The position numbers and the translations under genes were made by a program. Source: ZC4RG30 sp046347045 (lineage in GTDB: Bacteria; Pseudomonadota; Gammaproteobacteria; Steroidobacterales; Steroidobacteraceae). From it: a stretch of 64,000 nt of DNA. Of the stretch, positions 26,137 through 34,639 are shown one piece after another (positions within the stretch are counted from its first letter, which is position 1; each line of letters begins with the position of its first letter). The notes below the pieces were generated by a model that worked only from the letters and a program-made list of their open reading frames with translations, did not search any database and had not been told where the DNA came from. The DNA lies in the NCBI GenBank assembly GCA_046347045.1, contig JAXMGX010000004.1, positions 186,001 through 250,000 on the forward strand, read 5' to 3'.

Positions 26137-27459
26137 GTGTACATCACGAAGAAGCACATCTCCCGCCGCACGGTGCTGAAGGGCGCCGGGCTCGGTCTGT
26201 CGCTGCCGCTGCTGGATGCGATGATTCCGGCATCCACCGCGCTCGCAGCCACCGCCGCGGCTGCGAAGCCGCGCCTGGGATTCTTCTACTTTCCGCATGG
26301 TGCGGTAATGGAGAACTGGCAGCCGGCCACCGACGGTCGCGAGTTCGACCTGAAGTCCATCGTCGAGCCGCTGGCGCCATTCAGGAAGCAGCTCACGCTG
26401 GTCAGCAACATCGGCAACAAACCCGGCGAGAGCCGCGCGGTGCATGCACTGGTGCCGGCCACGTGGCTGTCCTGCGTGCATCCGAAGGAGGGTCTTGAAC
26501 CCAGCATGGCGGCCACGGTCGACCAGATCGCGGCCCAGCACATCGGACAGGACACACCCTGGCCTTCGCTGGAGATCGCCACGGCCCAGGGGCATGGCGT
26601 GGGCAGCGCCTGCGAGCGCGGCTACGGCTGCAGCTACTCGGGCACGCTGTCGTTCCGCAATGCCTCGACGCCGCTGCCGGTGGAGAGCAATCCTCGGCAG
26701 TTGTTCCTGCGGCTGTTCGGTCAGGGCGATTCGCTCACCGAGCGGCGCTTCCTCACGCAGCAGACCGCAAGCCTGCTCGACATGATCAGCGGCGAGGTGG
26801 CCAGCCTGTCGAAATCGCTGGGCCCGCAGGACCAGCGCACGCTGCGCGACTACCTCGACAGCGTGCGCGAGATCGAACGGCGCATCCAGAACAGCGAGCG
26901 CAGCGAAGTGGCGAAGATCACGCTGCCCGAGGTGCCCGGCGCCACCTCGCAGAATTTCGACGAGCACCTGCGGCTGATGTTCGACCTCGTGGCGCTGGCC
27001 TGGCAGGGCAACCTCACGCGCATCCAGACCTTCATGATCGCCCCCGAAGTGAGCGAGCAGACCTACAACCACATCGGCGTGCCCGATGCCTTCCATGCCA
27101 TCTCGCACCACGCCAACGATCCGGCGAAGAAGGCGCGGCTGTCGAAGATCCAGCGCTACCATTCGGCGGTATTCGCGGACTTCCTGGCGAAGCTGGCGAA
27201 GATGCCGGACGGCGAGGGTAGCATCCTCGACAACTCCATGCTGCTCTATGGCAGCAACATGTCGAACAGCAATGCGCACAACCAGTACCCGCTGCCCACG
27301 GCCATCATCGGTGGCGGGGCGGGTCGGCTGAAGGGCGGGCAGCACATCAACTTCGCGCAGCGCACGCCGCTGGCCAATGTGCACCTGACGCTGCTGCAGC
27401 GCGCGGGCGTGCCCATCGAGAGCGTGGGCGACAGCACCGGCGTCATCGCCGAGCTGTGA
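26137..27459 (+). CDS. DUF1552 protein with twin-arginine-like signal
   Basis: 440 aa. The N-terminus ISRRTVLKGAGLGLSLPLLDA looks like a Tat signal, so the protein is probably exported folded. The body matches DUF1552, a family related to the alkaline-phosphatase/sulfatase-like DUF1501 group by genomic habit. Segments FFYFPHGAVMENW, HQPHNQY-like NAHNQYPLPTAIIGGGAGRLKGG and HISHHANDP-like FHAISHHANDPAKK are visible. It begins 12 bases after the DUF1592 gene and overlaps the ankyrin gene. Function unknown. Confidence 0.88.
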   Translation: MYITKKHISRRTVLKGAGLGLSLPLLDAMIPASTALAATAAAAKPRLGFFYFPHGAVMENWQPATDGREFDLKSIVEPLAPFRKQLTLVSNIGNKPGESRAVHALVPATWLSCVHPKEGLEPSMAATVDQIAAQHIGQDTPWPSLEIATAQGHGVGSACERGYGCSYSGTLSFRNASTPLPVESNPRQLFLRLFGQGDSLTERRFLTQQTASLLDMISGEVASLSKSLGPQDQRTLRDYLDSVREIERRIQNSERSEVAKITLPEVPGATSQNFDEHLRLMFDLVALAWQGNLTRIQTFMIAPEVSEQTYNHIGVPDAFHAISHHANDPAKKARLSKIQRYHSAVFADFLAKLAKMPDGEGSILDNSMLLYGSNMSNSNAHNQYPLPTAIIGGGAGRLKGGQHINFAQRTPLANVHLTLLQRAGVPIESVGDSTGVIAEL

Positions 27460-29036
27460 TGAACCGCATGGATGCCAGGCGGTTGCCGCGCTCCTCGGCC
27501 GCGATGAATGCGGCCTGTGCCTGCTGGGTCATCGCCGCCGGGGCCTTTTCTGCCAGCGCCTCCCCGGCCGAGGCCGTGGCTGCAGGCGCCGTCACGCAGG
27601 TGACGGCACATGCCGCGCCGCTGGTGGATGCCGTGCGCGCACGCGATTCGGCCACCGCGCTGAAGCTGCTGAAGGAATCGCCACGCGAAGCCGTGCGGCA
27701 ACTCGCCGTGGACGGCACCACGGCGCTGCACTGGGCCGTGTACAACGACGACGCGGAACTGGTCGACAGGCTGGTCGCTGCCGGCGCCGACGTGAATGCA
27801 CGCAACGACTACGGCGCCACGCCCCTGGCGCAGGCCGCGGTGGTGGGCAATGTGCGCATCATCAAGCGCCTGCTGGGCGCCGGTGCGGACGTGGAGTCTG
27901 CCAATGCCGATGGGCAGACTGCACTGATGGTGCTTTCCCGCAGCAGCAACGTGGAAGCCGCGAAGCTGCTGCTGAAGCGCGGCGCCCGGGTGGACGCGCG
28001 CGAGGCCTGGCGTGACCAGACCGCACTGATGTGGGCCGCCGCAGAGGGCCAGCCCGCGATGGTGGCGCTGCTCATCGAGCACGGCGCCGACGTGAATGCC
28101 CGCAGCCGCGCCAACGACTGGGAGCGTCAGGTCACCGCGGAGCCACGCAATCAGGCCCGTCCGGCCGGCGGCTTCACGCCGCTGCTGTACGCCGCGCGGC
28201 GCGGCTGCGCGGAGTGCGCGCGGCTGCTGGTGACGGCCGGCGCGCGGGTGAACGACGTGGATCCCGAAGGCGTCAGTCCGCTGCTGCTGGCGACGCTGAA
28301 CTTCAGCTTCGACACGGCGGCTTTCCTCATCGACCAGGGCGCCGACGTGAACCGCTGGGACATCTGGGGCAGGGCGCCTCTGTATGCCGCGGTGGACATG
28401 AACACGCTGCCCACCGGCGGTCGCGCCGATCGGCCGTCGCTGGATGCAACCACCGGCATCGAGCTGATCGACAAGCTGCTGAAGGCCGGCGCCAATCCCA
28501 ACATGCAGCTCAAGCTGTTCCCGCCGTATCGTTCGCTGCGCGATGACCGCGGTGCCGACATGATGCTCACCATCGGTACCACGCCGCTGATCCGCGCGGC
28601 CAAGGCGGGCGACGTGGCGGCCGTCAGGCTGCTGCTGGCGGCAGGCGCGAACGTGGAACTCGCCACGATCAACGGCATCACGCCGCTGATGGCGGCGGCG
28701 GGCAATGGCTCGTCGGGGCTCGACACCCGCGGGCGCTACAAGACCGAGGCACAGGCCGTGGAAGTCACGCAGCTGCTGCTGGCGGCCGGTGCCGACGCCA
28801 ACGCGCGCGACCGCAATGGCCAGACTGCACTGCATGGTGCGGCCGGGTGGGGTTACAACTCGCTGATCCGCACGCTGGCCGCAGGCCGCGCTGACCTCAC
28901 GGCGAAGGATTCGCAGGGTCGCATGGCGCTCGACCTCACGCGGGCCTCCACCACTTCATCCGGCCGTGAGGGCGCGCGCCAGGCGCGGCCCGACACCGAA
29001 GCGCTGCTGCGCGAGCTGATGGGCGCCGTGAAATGA
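27459..29036 (+). CDS. Exported ankyrin-repeat protein
   Basis: About 525 aa. A signal peptide (ending ASASPAEA) precedes roughly ten ankyrin repeats. Repeats visible include DGTTALHWAVYNDDAEL, ATPLAQAAVVGNVRIIKRLL, DGQTALMVLSRSSNVEAA, QTALMWAAAEGQPAMV and NGQTALHGAAGWGYNS, each with the LLxAGADVN tail. The pattern breaks in the middle, where longer insertions occur (about residues 215-240 and 320-370). Ankyrin arrays bind proteins, here presumably a periplasmic partner from the same operon. The ATG overlaps the DUF1552 stop by one base (a GTG lies one codon upstream), and its own stop overlaps the next gene. Confidence 0.9.
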   Translation: MNRMDARRLPRSSAAMNAACACWVIAAGAFSASASPAEAVAAGAVTQVTAHAAPLVDAVRARDSATALKLLKESPREAVRQLAVDGTTALHWAVYNDDAELVDRLVAAGADVNARNDYGATPLAQAAVVGNVRIIKRLLGAGADVESANADGQTALMVLSRSSNVEAAKLLLKRGARVDAREAWRDQTALMWAAAEGQPAMVALLIEHGADVNARSRANDWERQVTAEPRNQARPAGGFTPLLYAARRGCAECARLLVTAGARVNDVDPEGVSPLLLATLNFSFDTAAFLIDQGADVNRWDIWGRAPLYAAVDMNTLPTGGRADRPSLDATTGIELIDKLLKAGANPNMQLKLFPPYRSLRDDRGADMMLTIGTTPLIRAAKAGDVAAVRLLLAAGANVELATINGITPLMAAAGNGSSGLDTRGRYKTEAQAVEVTQLLLAAGADANARDRNGQTALHGAAGWGYNSLIRTLAAGRADLTAKDSQGRMALDLTRASTTSSGREGARQARPDTEALLRELMGAVK

Positions 29037-30007
29037 TGGACCGGAGAGGATTCCTGCAGGGCCTGGCTGGCACGGGTGCGCTGTTGCCACTGGCGCTGCG
29101 TTCGCGCCATGCCGCTGCAGCCGAGGCCGGTAATGCCAAGGCCGGCGCCGCCGGTGTCACTGCCGGCAAGGCCAATGCCCGTGTTTCGACGCTGGCGCCC
29201 GGGTTGCACCTGATCGAGGGGTTGGGCGGCAATGTCACGGTGCTGGATTCCCCGGAAGGTGTGCTGCTGGTCGACGGCGGCGCGCCGGAGCATTCAGCGG
29301 CGCTGCTCGACACGGTGCGCGAGCTCACTGGCAAGCCCAAAGTACACACGCTGTTCAACACGCACTGGCACTGGGACCAGACCGGCTCCAATGCCGCGCT
29401 GGGTGCCAGCGGCACGCGCATCATTGCGCACGAGAACACCCGCCTGTGGCTCTCCACCGATGTGGATTCGAAGTGGGAAGGCCGCAAGTACGGCCGGCTG
29501 CCACCGCAGGCGCGCCCCACGCAGACCTTCTACACCACCGGGCAGTTCGATTTCGGCGGCGAGCACATCGAGTACGGCTACCTGTTCCAGGCGCACACCG
29601 ATGGCGACATCTTCGTGCACTTCACCAGGGCCAACGTACTGGTGGCCGGCGATGTGCTCGCGGTGGGGCGCTATCCCATCATCGACTACATCACCGGCGG
29701 CTGGATCGGCGGCATGGCCTCCGCCGCGCAGCAGCTCGTCGCCCGCTGCAATGACGCGACCAGCGTGGTTCCGGGCACCGGCCCCGTGCAGACCCGCGCA
29801 GACCTTGCAGCCGAACAGGCCATGCTGGCCGAGGTACGCACGCGGCTGTCGAAGTTGCTGGCGCAGGGCATGAGCATCCGCGAAATGCAGGAGGCCGCGC
29901 CCACGAAGGACTTCGACGCGAAGTGGGGCGACCCGAAGCTGTTCATCGCCAACACCTGGCAGGGACTCATCCGCCGCACGGGTGAGCTGGGCGTGTCGAT
30001 CGTCTAG
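29033..30007 (+). CDS. Exported metallo-beta-lactamase-fold hydrolase
   Basis: 324 aa with an N-terminal RRGFLQGLAGTGALLPLAL Tat-like signal. The metal-binding motif reads FNTHWHWDQTGSN (HxHxD with the usual spacing). Later ligands are in FQAHTDGDIFVHF and LVAGDVLAVGRYPIID. Members of this group act on diverse substrates, including quinoprotein-associated relay enzymes and beta-lactamase-like hydrolases. The substrate is not predictable. Last gene of the four-gene set starting at 23632, coupled by ATGA to the ankyrin gene. Confidence 0.9.
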   Translation: MMDRRGFLQGLAGTGALLPLALRSRHAAAAEAGNAKAGAAGVTAGKANARVSTLAPGLHLIEGLGGNVTVLDSPEGVLLVDGGAPEHSAALLDTVRELTGKPKVHTLFNTHWHWDQTGSNAALGASGTRIIAHENTRLWLSTDVDSKWEGRKYGRLPPQARPTQTFYTTGQFDFGGEHIEYGYLFQAHTDGDIFVHFTRANVLVAGDVLAVGRYPIIDYITGGWIGGMASAAQQLVARCNDATSVVPGTGPVQTRADLAAEQAMLAEVRTRLSKLLAQGMSIREMQEAAPTKDFDAKWGDPKLFIANTWQGLIRRTGELGVSIV

Positions 30008-30029
30008 CAACGACGTGTTCTGACCTGGC

Positions 30030-30284
30030 CTAGATGTCCTTCTTGTAGGCCTTGGGATTGCGCTCGCACTCGGCGAGTTGCGCCTTGAGCTTGTCCCGGC
30101 GCTTGACGAGCCTGCTCGCTTCGTTCGGCTTGATGCCCTTGTGCAGCTCGGCGTCGAGCACGTCGATGCGGCCCTGGACGTAGGACCTGCACAGACGGAT
30201 CGTGGGATCGGCCGCCGCGACCGGCAGTGAATGAAACGCCAGCGACATGAACACGGCAGCGGCAATGCGTTGCAGATGCATCAC
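30030..30284 (-). CDS. Small secreted protein of unknown function
   Basis: 84 aa with a clear signal peptide (MMHLQRIAAAVFMSLAFHSLPVAAA is the leader region, cleaved after VAA). The mature part is charged and helical with two cysteines (LCRSYVQGRID and AECERNPKAYKKDI), suggesting a small disulfide-bonded periplasmic protein. It is convergent with the MBL-fold gene and divergent from the exporter operon. I do not recognise a family. Confidence 0.65.
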   Translation of the reverse strand: MMHLQRIAAAVFMSLAFHSLPVAAADPTIRLCRSYVQGRIDVLDAELHKGIKPNEASRLVKRRDKLKAQLAECERNPKAYKKDI

Positions 30285-30353
30285 CGCCGGATCATATCAG
30301 CGGCGGCGTCCGTGTGTGGACCTCGGGCCGATCTGGCACCAATATATCGACAG

Positions 30354-31304
30354 ATGACAAGAATTCCTCCCGCGATTCCGGTCCTGGCGGCAGTGCTGCT
30401 CGCGGCGTGCAGCAAGCCGTTGCCGCAGGCGCTGGGTACGCTCGAGTGGGACCGCATCACGCTGCCGGCTCCTGCCGCCGAGAAGATCACGCAGATCGCG
30501 GTACGTGAAGGGCAGCACGTGAAGGCCGGCGAAACGCTGCTGCAGCTCGAACCCACGCTCAACGACTCGCAACTGGCCGCCGCGCAGGCACAGGTCCGGC
30601 AGGGCAGTGCGCAGCTCGCCGAACTCAAGGCCGGTCCGCGCAAGGAGGACATCGCGCAAAGCCGTGCCTCGCTGGCAGCGGCGCGCGCGCAGGCCACCGA
30701 GGCGAAGACGTATTTCAATCGCGTGAAGGAGCTGGGAGCAAGGAGCCTGATCGCCGCCGCCGAAGTCGATCGCGCCAGGGCCGCGGCGGACAATGCCGAT
30801 GCACTGGTGCGGGTCGCCGAGCAGGTGCTGCTGGAGCGCGAACGCGGCACGCGCAGCGAGCAGATCGCACAGGGTGAGGCGGCGTTGCAGGCGGCAAGGG
30901 CGCAGGCAGCCGCGCAGCAGATCACGCTGGACAAGCTGACGCTGGTGGCGCCGCGCGATGCGGTGGTGGATGCCGTTGTCTATCGGCTGGGAGACAAGGC
31001 GCCGGTCGGTGCGCCATTGGTCGTGCTGCTGGCGGGCGAGGCGCCGTTCGCCCGCGTGTACGTGCCCGAACCGCTGCGCGCCGGGATCAAGGTCGGCGAC
31101 CCTGCGCGGGTGTTCATTCGTGGCAGCGCGCAAGCCTGGGCAGGCACCGTGCGGATGATCCGCAGCGATCCGACGTTCACGCCTTACTATGCGCTGACCG
31201 GGCAGGACGCCGATCGGCTGAGCTACCTTGCCGAGATACAACTGCGCCCTGAAGCCAGGGATCTTCCTGCCGGTCTGCCACTGCGGGTCGAGTTCGGTCC
31301 GTGA
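30354..31304 (+). CDS. HlyD-type periplasmic adaptor, lipoprotein
   Basis: 316 aa from the ATG at 30354. The N-terminus ends in a lipobox (VLLAACSKP), so it is probably lipid-anchored. A biotinyl-lipoyl half-motif (ITQIAVREGQHVKAGETLLQLEP), a long coiled-coil hairpin (residues about 60-190, rich in Ala, Gln, Glu and Arg) and a second lipoyl half (LVAPRDAVVDAVVYRLGDK) follow, then a beta-barrel domain. The arrangement resembles E. coli YbhG, which works with the YbhFSR ABC exporter. It overlaps the ATPase gene by four bases. Confidence 0.9.
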   Translation: MTRIPPAIPVLAAVLLAACSKPLPQALGTLEWDRITLPAPAAEKITQIAVREGQHVKAGETLLQLEPTLNDSQLAAAQAQVRQGSAQLAELKAGPRKEDIAQSRASLAAARAQATEAKTYFNRVKELGARSLIAAAEVDRARAAADNADALVRVAEQVLLERERGTRSEQIAQGEAALQAARAQAAAQQITLDKLTLVAPRDAVVDAVVYRLGDKAPVGAPLVVLLAGEAPFARVYVPEPLRAGIKVGDPARVFIRGSAQAWAGTVRMIRSDPTFTPYYALTGQDADRLSYLAEIQLRPEARDLPAGLPLRVEFGP

Positions 31305-32272
31305 ACGCGGCGCTGGCCGCCACTGCTGCCGGCGACATCGCCATCCGTGCCAAGGGTGTGACGCGCCGCTTCGGTGCGCTGGTGGCCGTAGACGACGTGG
31401 ATCTCACGGTGCGGCGCGCCAGCGTCTACGGCTTCCTCGGCCCCAATGGCTCCGGCAAGTCGACGATGATCCGCATGCTGTGCGGGCTGCTGAGACCCAG
31501 TGCCGGCGAAATTGAAGTGCTGGGATTGCGCATTCCCGCGCAGGCCGACGAGCTGCGGCTGCACATCGGTTACATGACGCAGAAATTCTCGCTGTTCGAG
31601 GATCTGAGCGTGCGGGAGAACCTCGAATTCCTGGCCGCCATACAGGGGCTGGCGCGGGCGCGGGCGCGCAGCCGCGTGGAAAGCCTGCTGGTCGAGTACG
31701 ATTTTGCGGATCGTCAGCGGCAACTCGCCGGCACCTTGAGCGGTGGCCAGAAGCAGCGTCTGGCGCTGGCCGGTGCGGTGATCCACGAACCGGAGCTGCT
31801 GTTCCTCGACGAACCCACCAGCGCGGTGGACCCCGAATCGCGCCGCAACTTCTGGGACAAGCTGTTCGACCTCGCCGATGCCGGCAAGACGCTGCTGGTC
31901 TCCACGCACTACATGGAGGAGGCCGAGCGCTGCCACCGCATCGCCATCCTGAACCGCGGCAGGCTGGTGGGCGATGGCGCGCCCGCCGAATTGATCGGTG
32001 CACTGGCCGGCCGCACGCTGGCGGTCAATGCCAGTCAGCCACGGCAGGCCCAGCGCCTTCTCGCTTCGCTGCCGGGCATCGCCAGCGTGGCGCAGATCGG
32101 CAATGTGCTGCGCGTGCTGAGTGCGAGCGGTGAGGCGGTTGCCGGCCGGCTGCAGTCGGCGTTGCGGGATGCGGGTATCGAGGCCAGCGTGGAGGAGGCG
32201 AGTCCCAACCTGGAAGATGTATTCGTCGCCGCCACCGGTCAGGCGCGACAGGACGCGGAGCCCGGGCGATGA
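31301..32272 (+). CDS. ABC exporter ATP-binding protein
   Basis: 323 aa, starting at GTG. Walker A GPNGSGKST, Q-loop region MTQKFSLFEDLSVRENL, signature LSGGQKQRLALA, Walker B LLFLDEPTSAVD and switch His in LLVSTHYMEEAERC are all present. The additional C-terminal ~80-residue domain, ending in a VEEASPNLEDVFVAATG motif, is typical of drug or heavy-metal type ABC-2 exporters. Unlike YbhF it has only one ATPase domain. Confidence 0.95.
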   Translation: MNAALAATAAGDIAIRAKGVTRRFGALVAVDDVDLTVRRASVYGFLGPNGSGKSTMIRMLCGLLRPSAGEIEVLGLRIPAQADELRLHIGYMTQKFSLFEDLSVRENLEFLAAIQGLARARARSRVESLLVEYDFADRQRQLAGTLSGGQKQRLALAGAVIHEPELLFLDEPTSAVDPESRRNFWDKLFDLADAGKTLLVSTHYMEEAERCHRIAILNRGRLVGDGAPAELIGALAGRTLAVNASQPRQAQRLLASLPGIASVAQIGNVLRVLSASGEAVAGRLQSALRDAGIEASVEEASPNLEDVFVAATGQARQDAEPGR

Positions 32273-33372
32273 ACCTGCGACGACTGTCGGCGATCATGAT
32301 GAAAGAGGTGCGGCAACTCGCGCGCGATCGCGTGACGCTGGCGATGATCCTCGGCATTCCCGTGGTGCAGCTCGTGCTGTTCGGCTACGCCATCAACATG
32401 ACGCTGCGGCATCTGTCGGCTGGCATTGCCGACCAGGCCAATACCTCGGCCTCGCGCGCCGTGGTGATGGACATGGTGGCCTCCGGCGTGCTGACGCCGA
32501 CACTGGCGGCCACGTCACCCGCGCAGCTCATCGACGCAATGCGCCGCGGCCAGATCAACATCGGCGTCGTGATCCCGCCCGATTTCGAAGCGCGCCGCTT
32601 CGACGGCCGAGAAGCCGTGCAGGTGCTGGTCGACGGCAGCGACACGGCCGTGCAAGCCGCCGCGGTGCAGCTCGCGCAGCTGCCGCTCGACACCGTACCC
32701 AGGGCGAATACCCGACCACTGGCCTTGCCGCGGAGCCAGGTGAGCGTGGTCAGTTTCTACAACCCGGAGCGTCGCTCGCCGGTGAACATCGTGCCCGGTT
32801 TGATCGGCGTGATCCTGACGATGACCATGGTGCTGTTCACGGGGGTGTCCATCGTGCGCGAGCGCGAACGCGGCAACATGGAATTGCTGATTGCAACGCC
32901 GGTGACGCGCAGCGAACTGATGGTCGGCAAGGTGGTGCCTTACGTGCTGATCGGACTGCTGCAGACCAGTGTGGTGCTGGGGTTGGGCGTATGGTTGTTC
33001 CGCGTGCCCATCGCCGGCAGCCTGTGGGCGATCTTCGGCGCCGCCATGCTGCTGATCATCGCCAATCTGAGCCTGGGCCTCCTGATTTCCACGCGGGCCC
33101 GATCGCAGTTCCAGGCCATGCAACTGACGTTCTTCGTCTTCCTGCCATCGTTGTTGCTGTCCGGTTTCATGTTTCCGTTCGCCGGCATGCCGCGCGCGGC
33201 GCAGTGGGTCGCCGAGGTGCTGCCGCTGACGCATTTCCTGCGGCTGATCCGCGGCATCATGCTGCGCGGCGCGAACCTCGTGGAGCTGTGGCCCTATGTG
33301 GTGGCACTGGCGGGGTTCAGCGTGGTGATGCTGACCGCAGCGATCCTGCTGTTTCGGAAGCGGTTGGACTGA
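32269..33372 (+). CDS. ABC-2 type exporter permease
   Basis: 367 aa. One membrane segment at the N-terminus and five near the C-terminus are separated by a large periplasmic domain, as in YbhS/YbhR. VSIVRERERGNMELLIATPV is the conserved cytoplasmic elbow of ABC-2 permeases. Only one permease gene is present, so the transporter may be a homodimer, or the second permease has been lost. The gene ends close to the left edge of the accessory island at about 33400. The stop codon is intact. Confidence 0.92.
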   Translation: MNLRRLSAIMMKEVRQLARDRVTLAMILGIPVVQLVLFGYAINMTLRHLSAGIADQANTSASRAVVMDMVASGVLTPTLAATSPAQLIDAMRRGQINIGVVIPPDFEARRFDGREAVQVLVDGSDTAVQAAAVQLAQLPLDTVPRANTRPLALPRSQVSVVSFYNPERRSPVNIVPGLIGVILTMTMVLFTGVSIVRERERGNMELLIATPVTRSELMVGKVVPYVLIGLLQTSVVLGLGVWLFRVPIAGSLWAIFGAAMLLIIANLSLGLLISTRARSQFQAMQLTFFVFLPSLLLSGFMFPFAGMPRAAQWVAEVLPLTHFLRLIRGIMLRGANLVELWPYVVALAGFSVVMLTAAILLFRKRLD

Positions 33373-33433
33373 AGGGGGCGTCAGGAGTCGAACCCGGGAT
33401 TGGCGAATTGGCGTATCTCGTTGTCGTGTCCAG

Positions 33434-33471
33434 ATAAGAATGTCCGCTTCGAGACGCGATTAGAAATGTCC
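33434..33471 (+). repeat. Tandem IS-end-like motifs, left side
   Basis: ATAAGAATGTCCGCTT at 33434-33449 and ATTAGAAATGTCC at 33459-33471 share the core AGAA(A)TGTCC with a 25-base period. A third copy lies inverted at 37605-37620. Repeated short motifs at element ends are known for IS21-family transposons. No transposase is left here. Confidence 0.5.
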
Positions 33472-33532
33472 TGTTCAGGCATACAGGCCGTGATGCCTTC
33501 CTCCCTTGCGGGTGGCCTGGCCTTCAGTGAGT

Positions 33533-33553
33533 CTGCCGCCCACAGGGCGGCAG
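33533..33553. terminator. Perfect hairpin near integrase 3' end
   Basis: CTGCCGCCC-ACA-GGGCGGCAG forms nine uninterrupted pairs with a three-base loop. On the plus strand it is followed by AAGCTCCCTTTT, a weak U-tract. It could end transcripts from the ABC exporter operon, although it lies 160 bases after that operon's stop. Confidence 0.45.
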
Positions 33554-33583
33554 AAGCTCCCTTTTGGGCCTAGTCGCCTTGAT

Positions 33584-34571
33584 CTAGATGGCCAGCCGAT
33601 CCAGTGGGCTGGTCAGCGTGTGGTCCAGTTTACCCACATGCGTGTAGATCATGGTGGTCTCGACGTTCGAGTGTCCGAGCAGCGTCTGAATCGTCCGCAA
33701 GTCCGTCCCGGATTGAAGTAGGTGCGTGGCAAAGCAATGGCGAAGGGTATGCACCGTGGCGTGCGGCAGGCCAGTCACACCGTCCGCAGCCACCCGGAAC
33801 GCCCGCTGCAGTGAGCTTGCGGCCATGTGCCACCGCTCCCAGCGATGGAGCTGGGGGTTGTATCGCCGCAGGCTTGACCCAAACACAAATTGCCAAGCGA
33901 GCGACCGCGAGGCTCCGGCGTACTTGATACCCAACGCGTCCGGCATCGGCGCGAACCCAAAGCCAGAGAGCACCTCCTTGGCGTGTCGCTGCCCGATCCT
34001 GACCACCAGCTGACGCATCTCCGGGACGAGGGACTGGGGGAGGGGAACCATCCGGTCTTTGGCGCCCTTGCCAGCATGAATGTGAATGGTCCGGTGCCCC
34101 CACTGGAAGTCCTTCACCCGAAGCGTCAGACACTCCAGGATCCGCATACCCGTCCCGTAGATCAGCTGGGCCATGATCTGCTCGCGACCGGACATCCGCT
34201 TCAGGACGCTCCGAACCTGCTCCTGCGTGAGGACGGTAGGGAGGCGCTGCGCCTGCTTCGGGCGGGCCAGCTGCTGCAGCCACTCGAAGGGGTGCTCCAA
34301 AACCATCTCATAGAGAAACACCAGGGCCGAGAGCGCCTGGCTATGCGTGCTTGCCGAGATGTGCCGATCGGTCAGGTCATTGAGAAACCGCTCGATCTCA
34401 TGCCGTCCCATCTCCCGGGGATGACGCTTCCCATGAAACAGAACAAAGCGCTTGGTCCAGTAGACGTATGACTCCGCCGTCCGCGGACTGTAGTGCCGGG
34501 CTCTGCAAGCCCAGACGACCTGGTCGAGCAGCCGGGCAGGGCGAGGCTCAGGCTTCGGAAATTGACCCCAT
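33584..34571 (-). pseudogene. intI: Integron-type tyrosine integrase, frameshifted at its start
   Basis: All catalytic residues are present: GTGMRILECLTLRVKD (Arg), GKGAKDRMVPLP (Lys), VHTLRHCFATHLL (His, Arg), LLGHSNVETTMIYTHV (His, Tyr). The insertion specific to integron integrases is seen in KYAGASRSLAWQFVFG. The N-terminal domain (RARHYSPRTAESYVYW, FHGKRHPREMG) is readable upstream of the first in-frame ATG at 34411 as far as about 34567. The only good start is ATG 34571, seven bases after AAGGAGG, but it enters the wrong frame and stops after seven codons. Removing one G of the GGGG run at 34566-34569 joins it to the integrase frame (about 328 aa). Either a real inactivating +1 slip or a sequencing error. 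Confidence 0.85.
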
Positions 34572-34639
34572 AAGGTTCCCTCCTTGGTAAAGCGATGACT
34601 ATTGCCCGAGCCAAAAGAACCTTCAATCCTGTTCGTCCA

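Larger units (their letters stand above)
33373..33583. other. Non-coding left border of accessory island
   Basis: No gene is visible. The stretch holds two tandem copies of an AGAAATGTCC-type motif (33434-33449 and 33459-33471), a CAGGCC/GGCCTG repeat (33484-33519) and a perfect 9-bp hairpin CTGCCGCCC-ACA-GGGCGGCAG at 33533-33553. A short tRNA T-arm-like string near 33390 (minus strand) could be a decayed insertion site but is too short to call a tRNA. Confidence 0.5.

Noticed and set aside
23617..27384. A 1255-codon open frame on the minus strand across the DUF1592/DUF1552 genes
   Set aside because: Antisense shadow of two genes with clear export signals and motifs. Composition is not protein-like.
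33372..33408. A tRNA-like T-arm (GGTTCGACTCC on the minus strand) at the island border
   Set aside because: Only a T-arm is visible, with a mismatched stem and no acceptor partner, D-arm, anticodon arm or CCA. At most a decayed attachment site.
34372..34626. An 84-codon frame overlapping the integrase N-terminus
   Set aside because: It is a different frame from the integrase, shows no family resemblance, and the integrase N-terminal domain is clearly encoded by the neighbouring frame.
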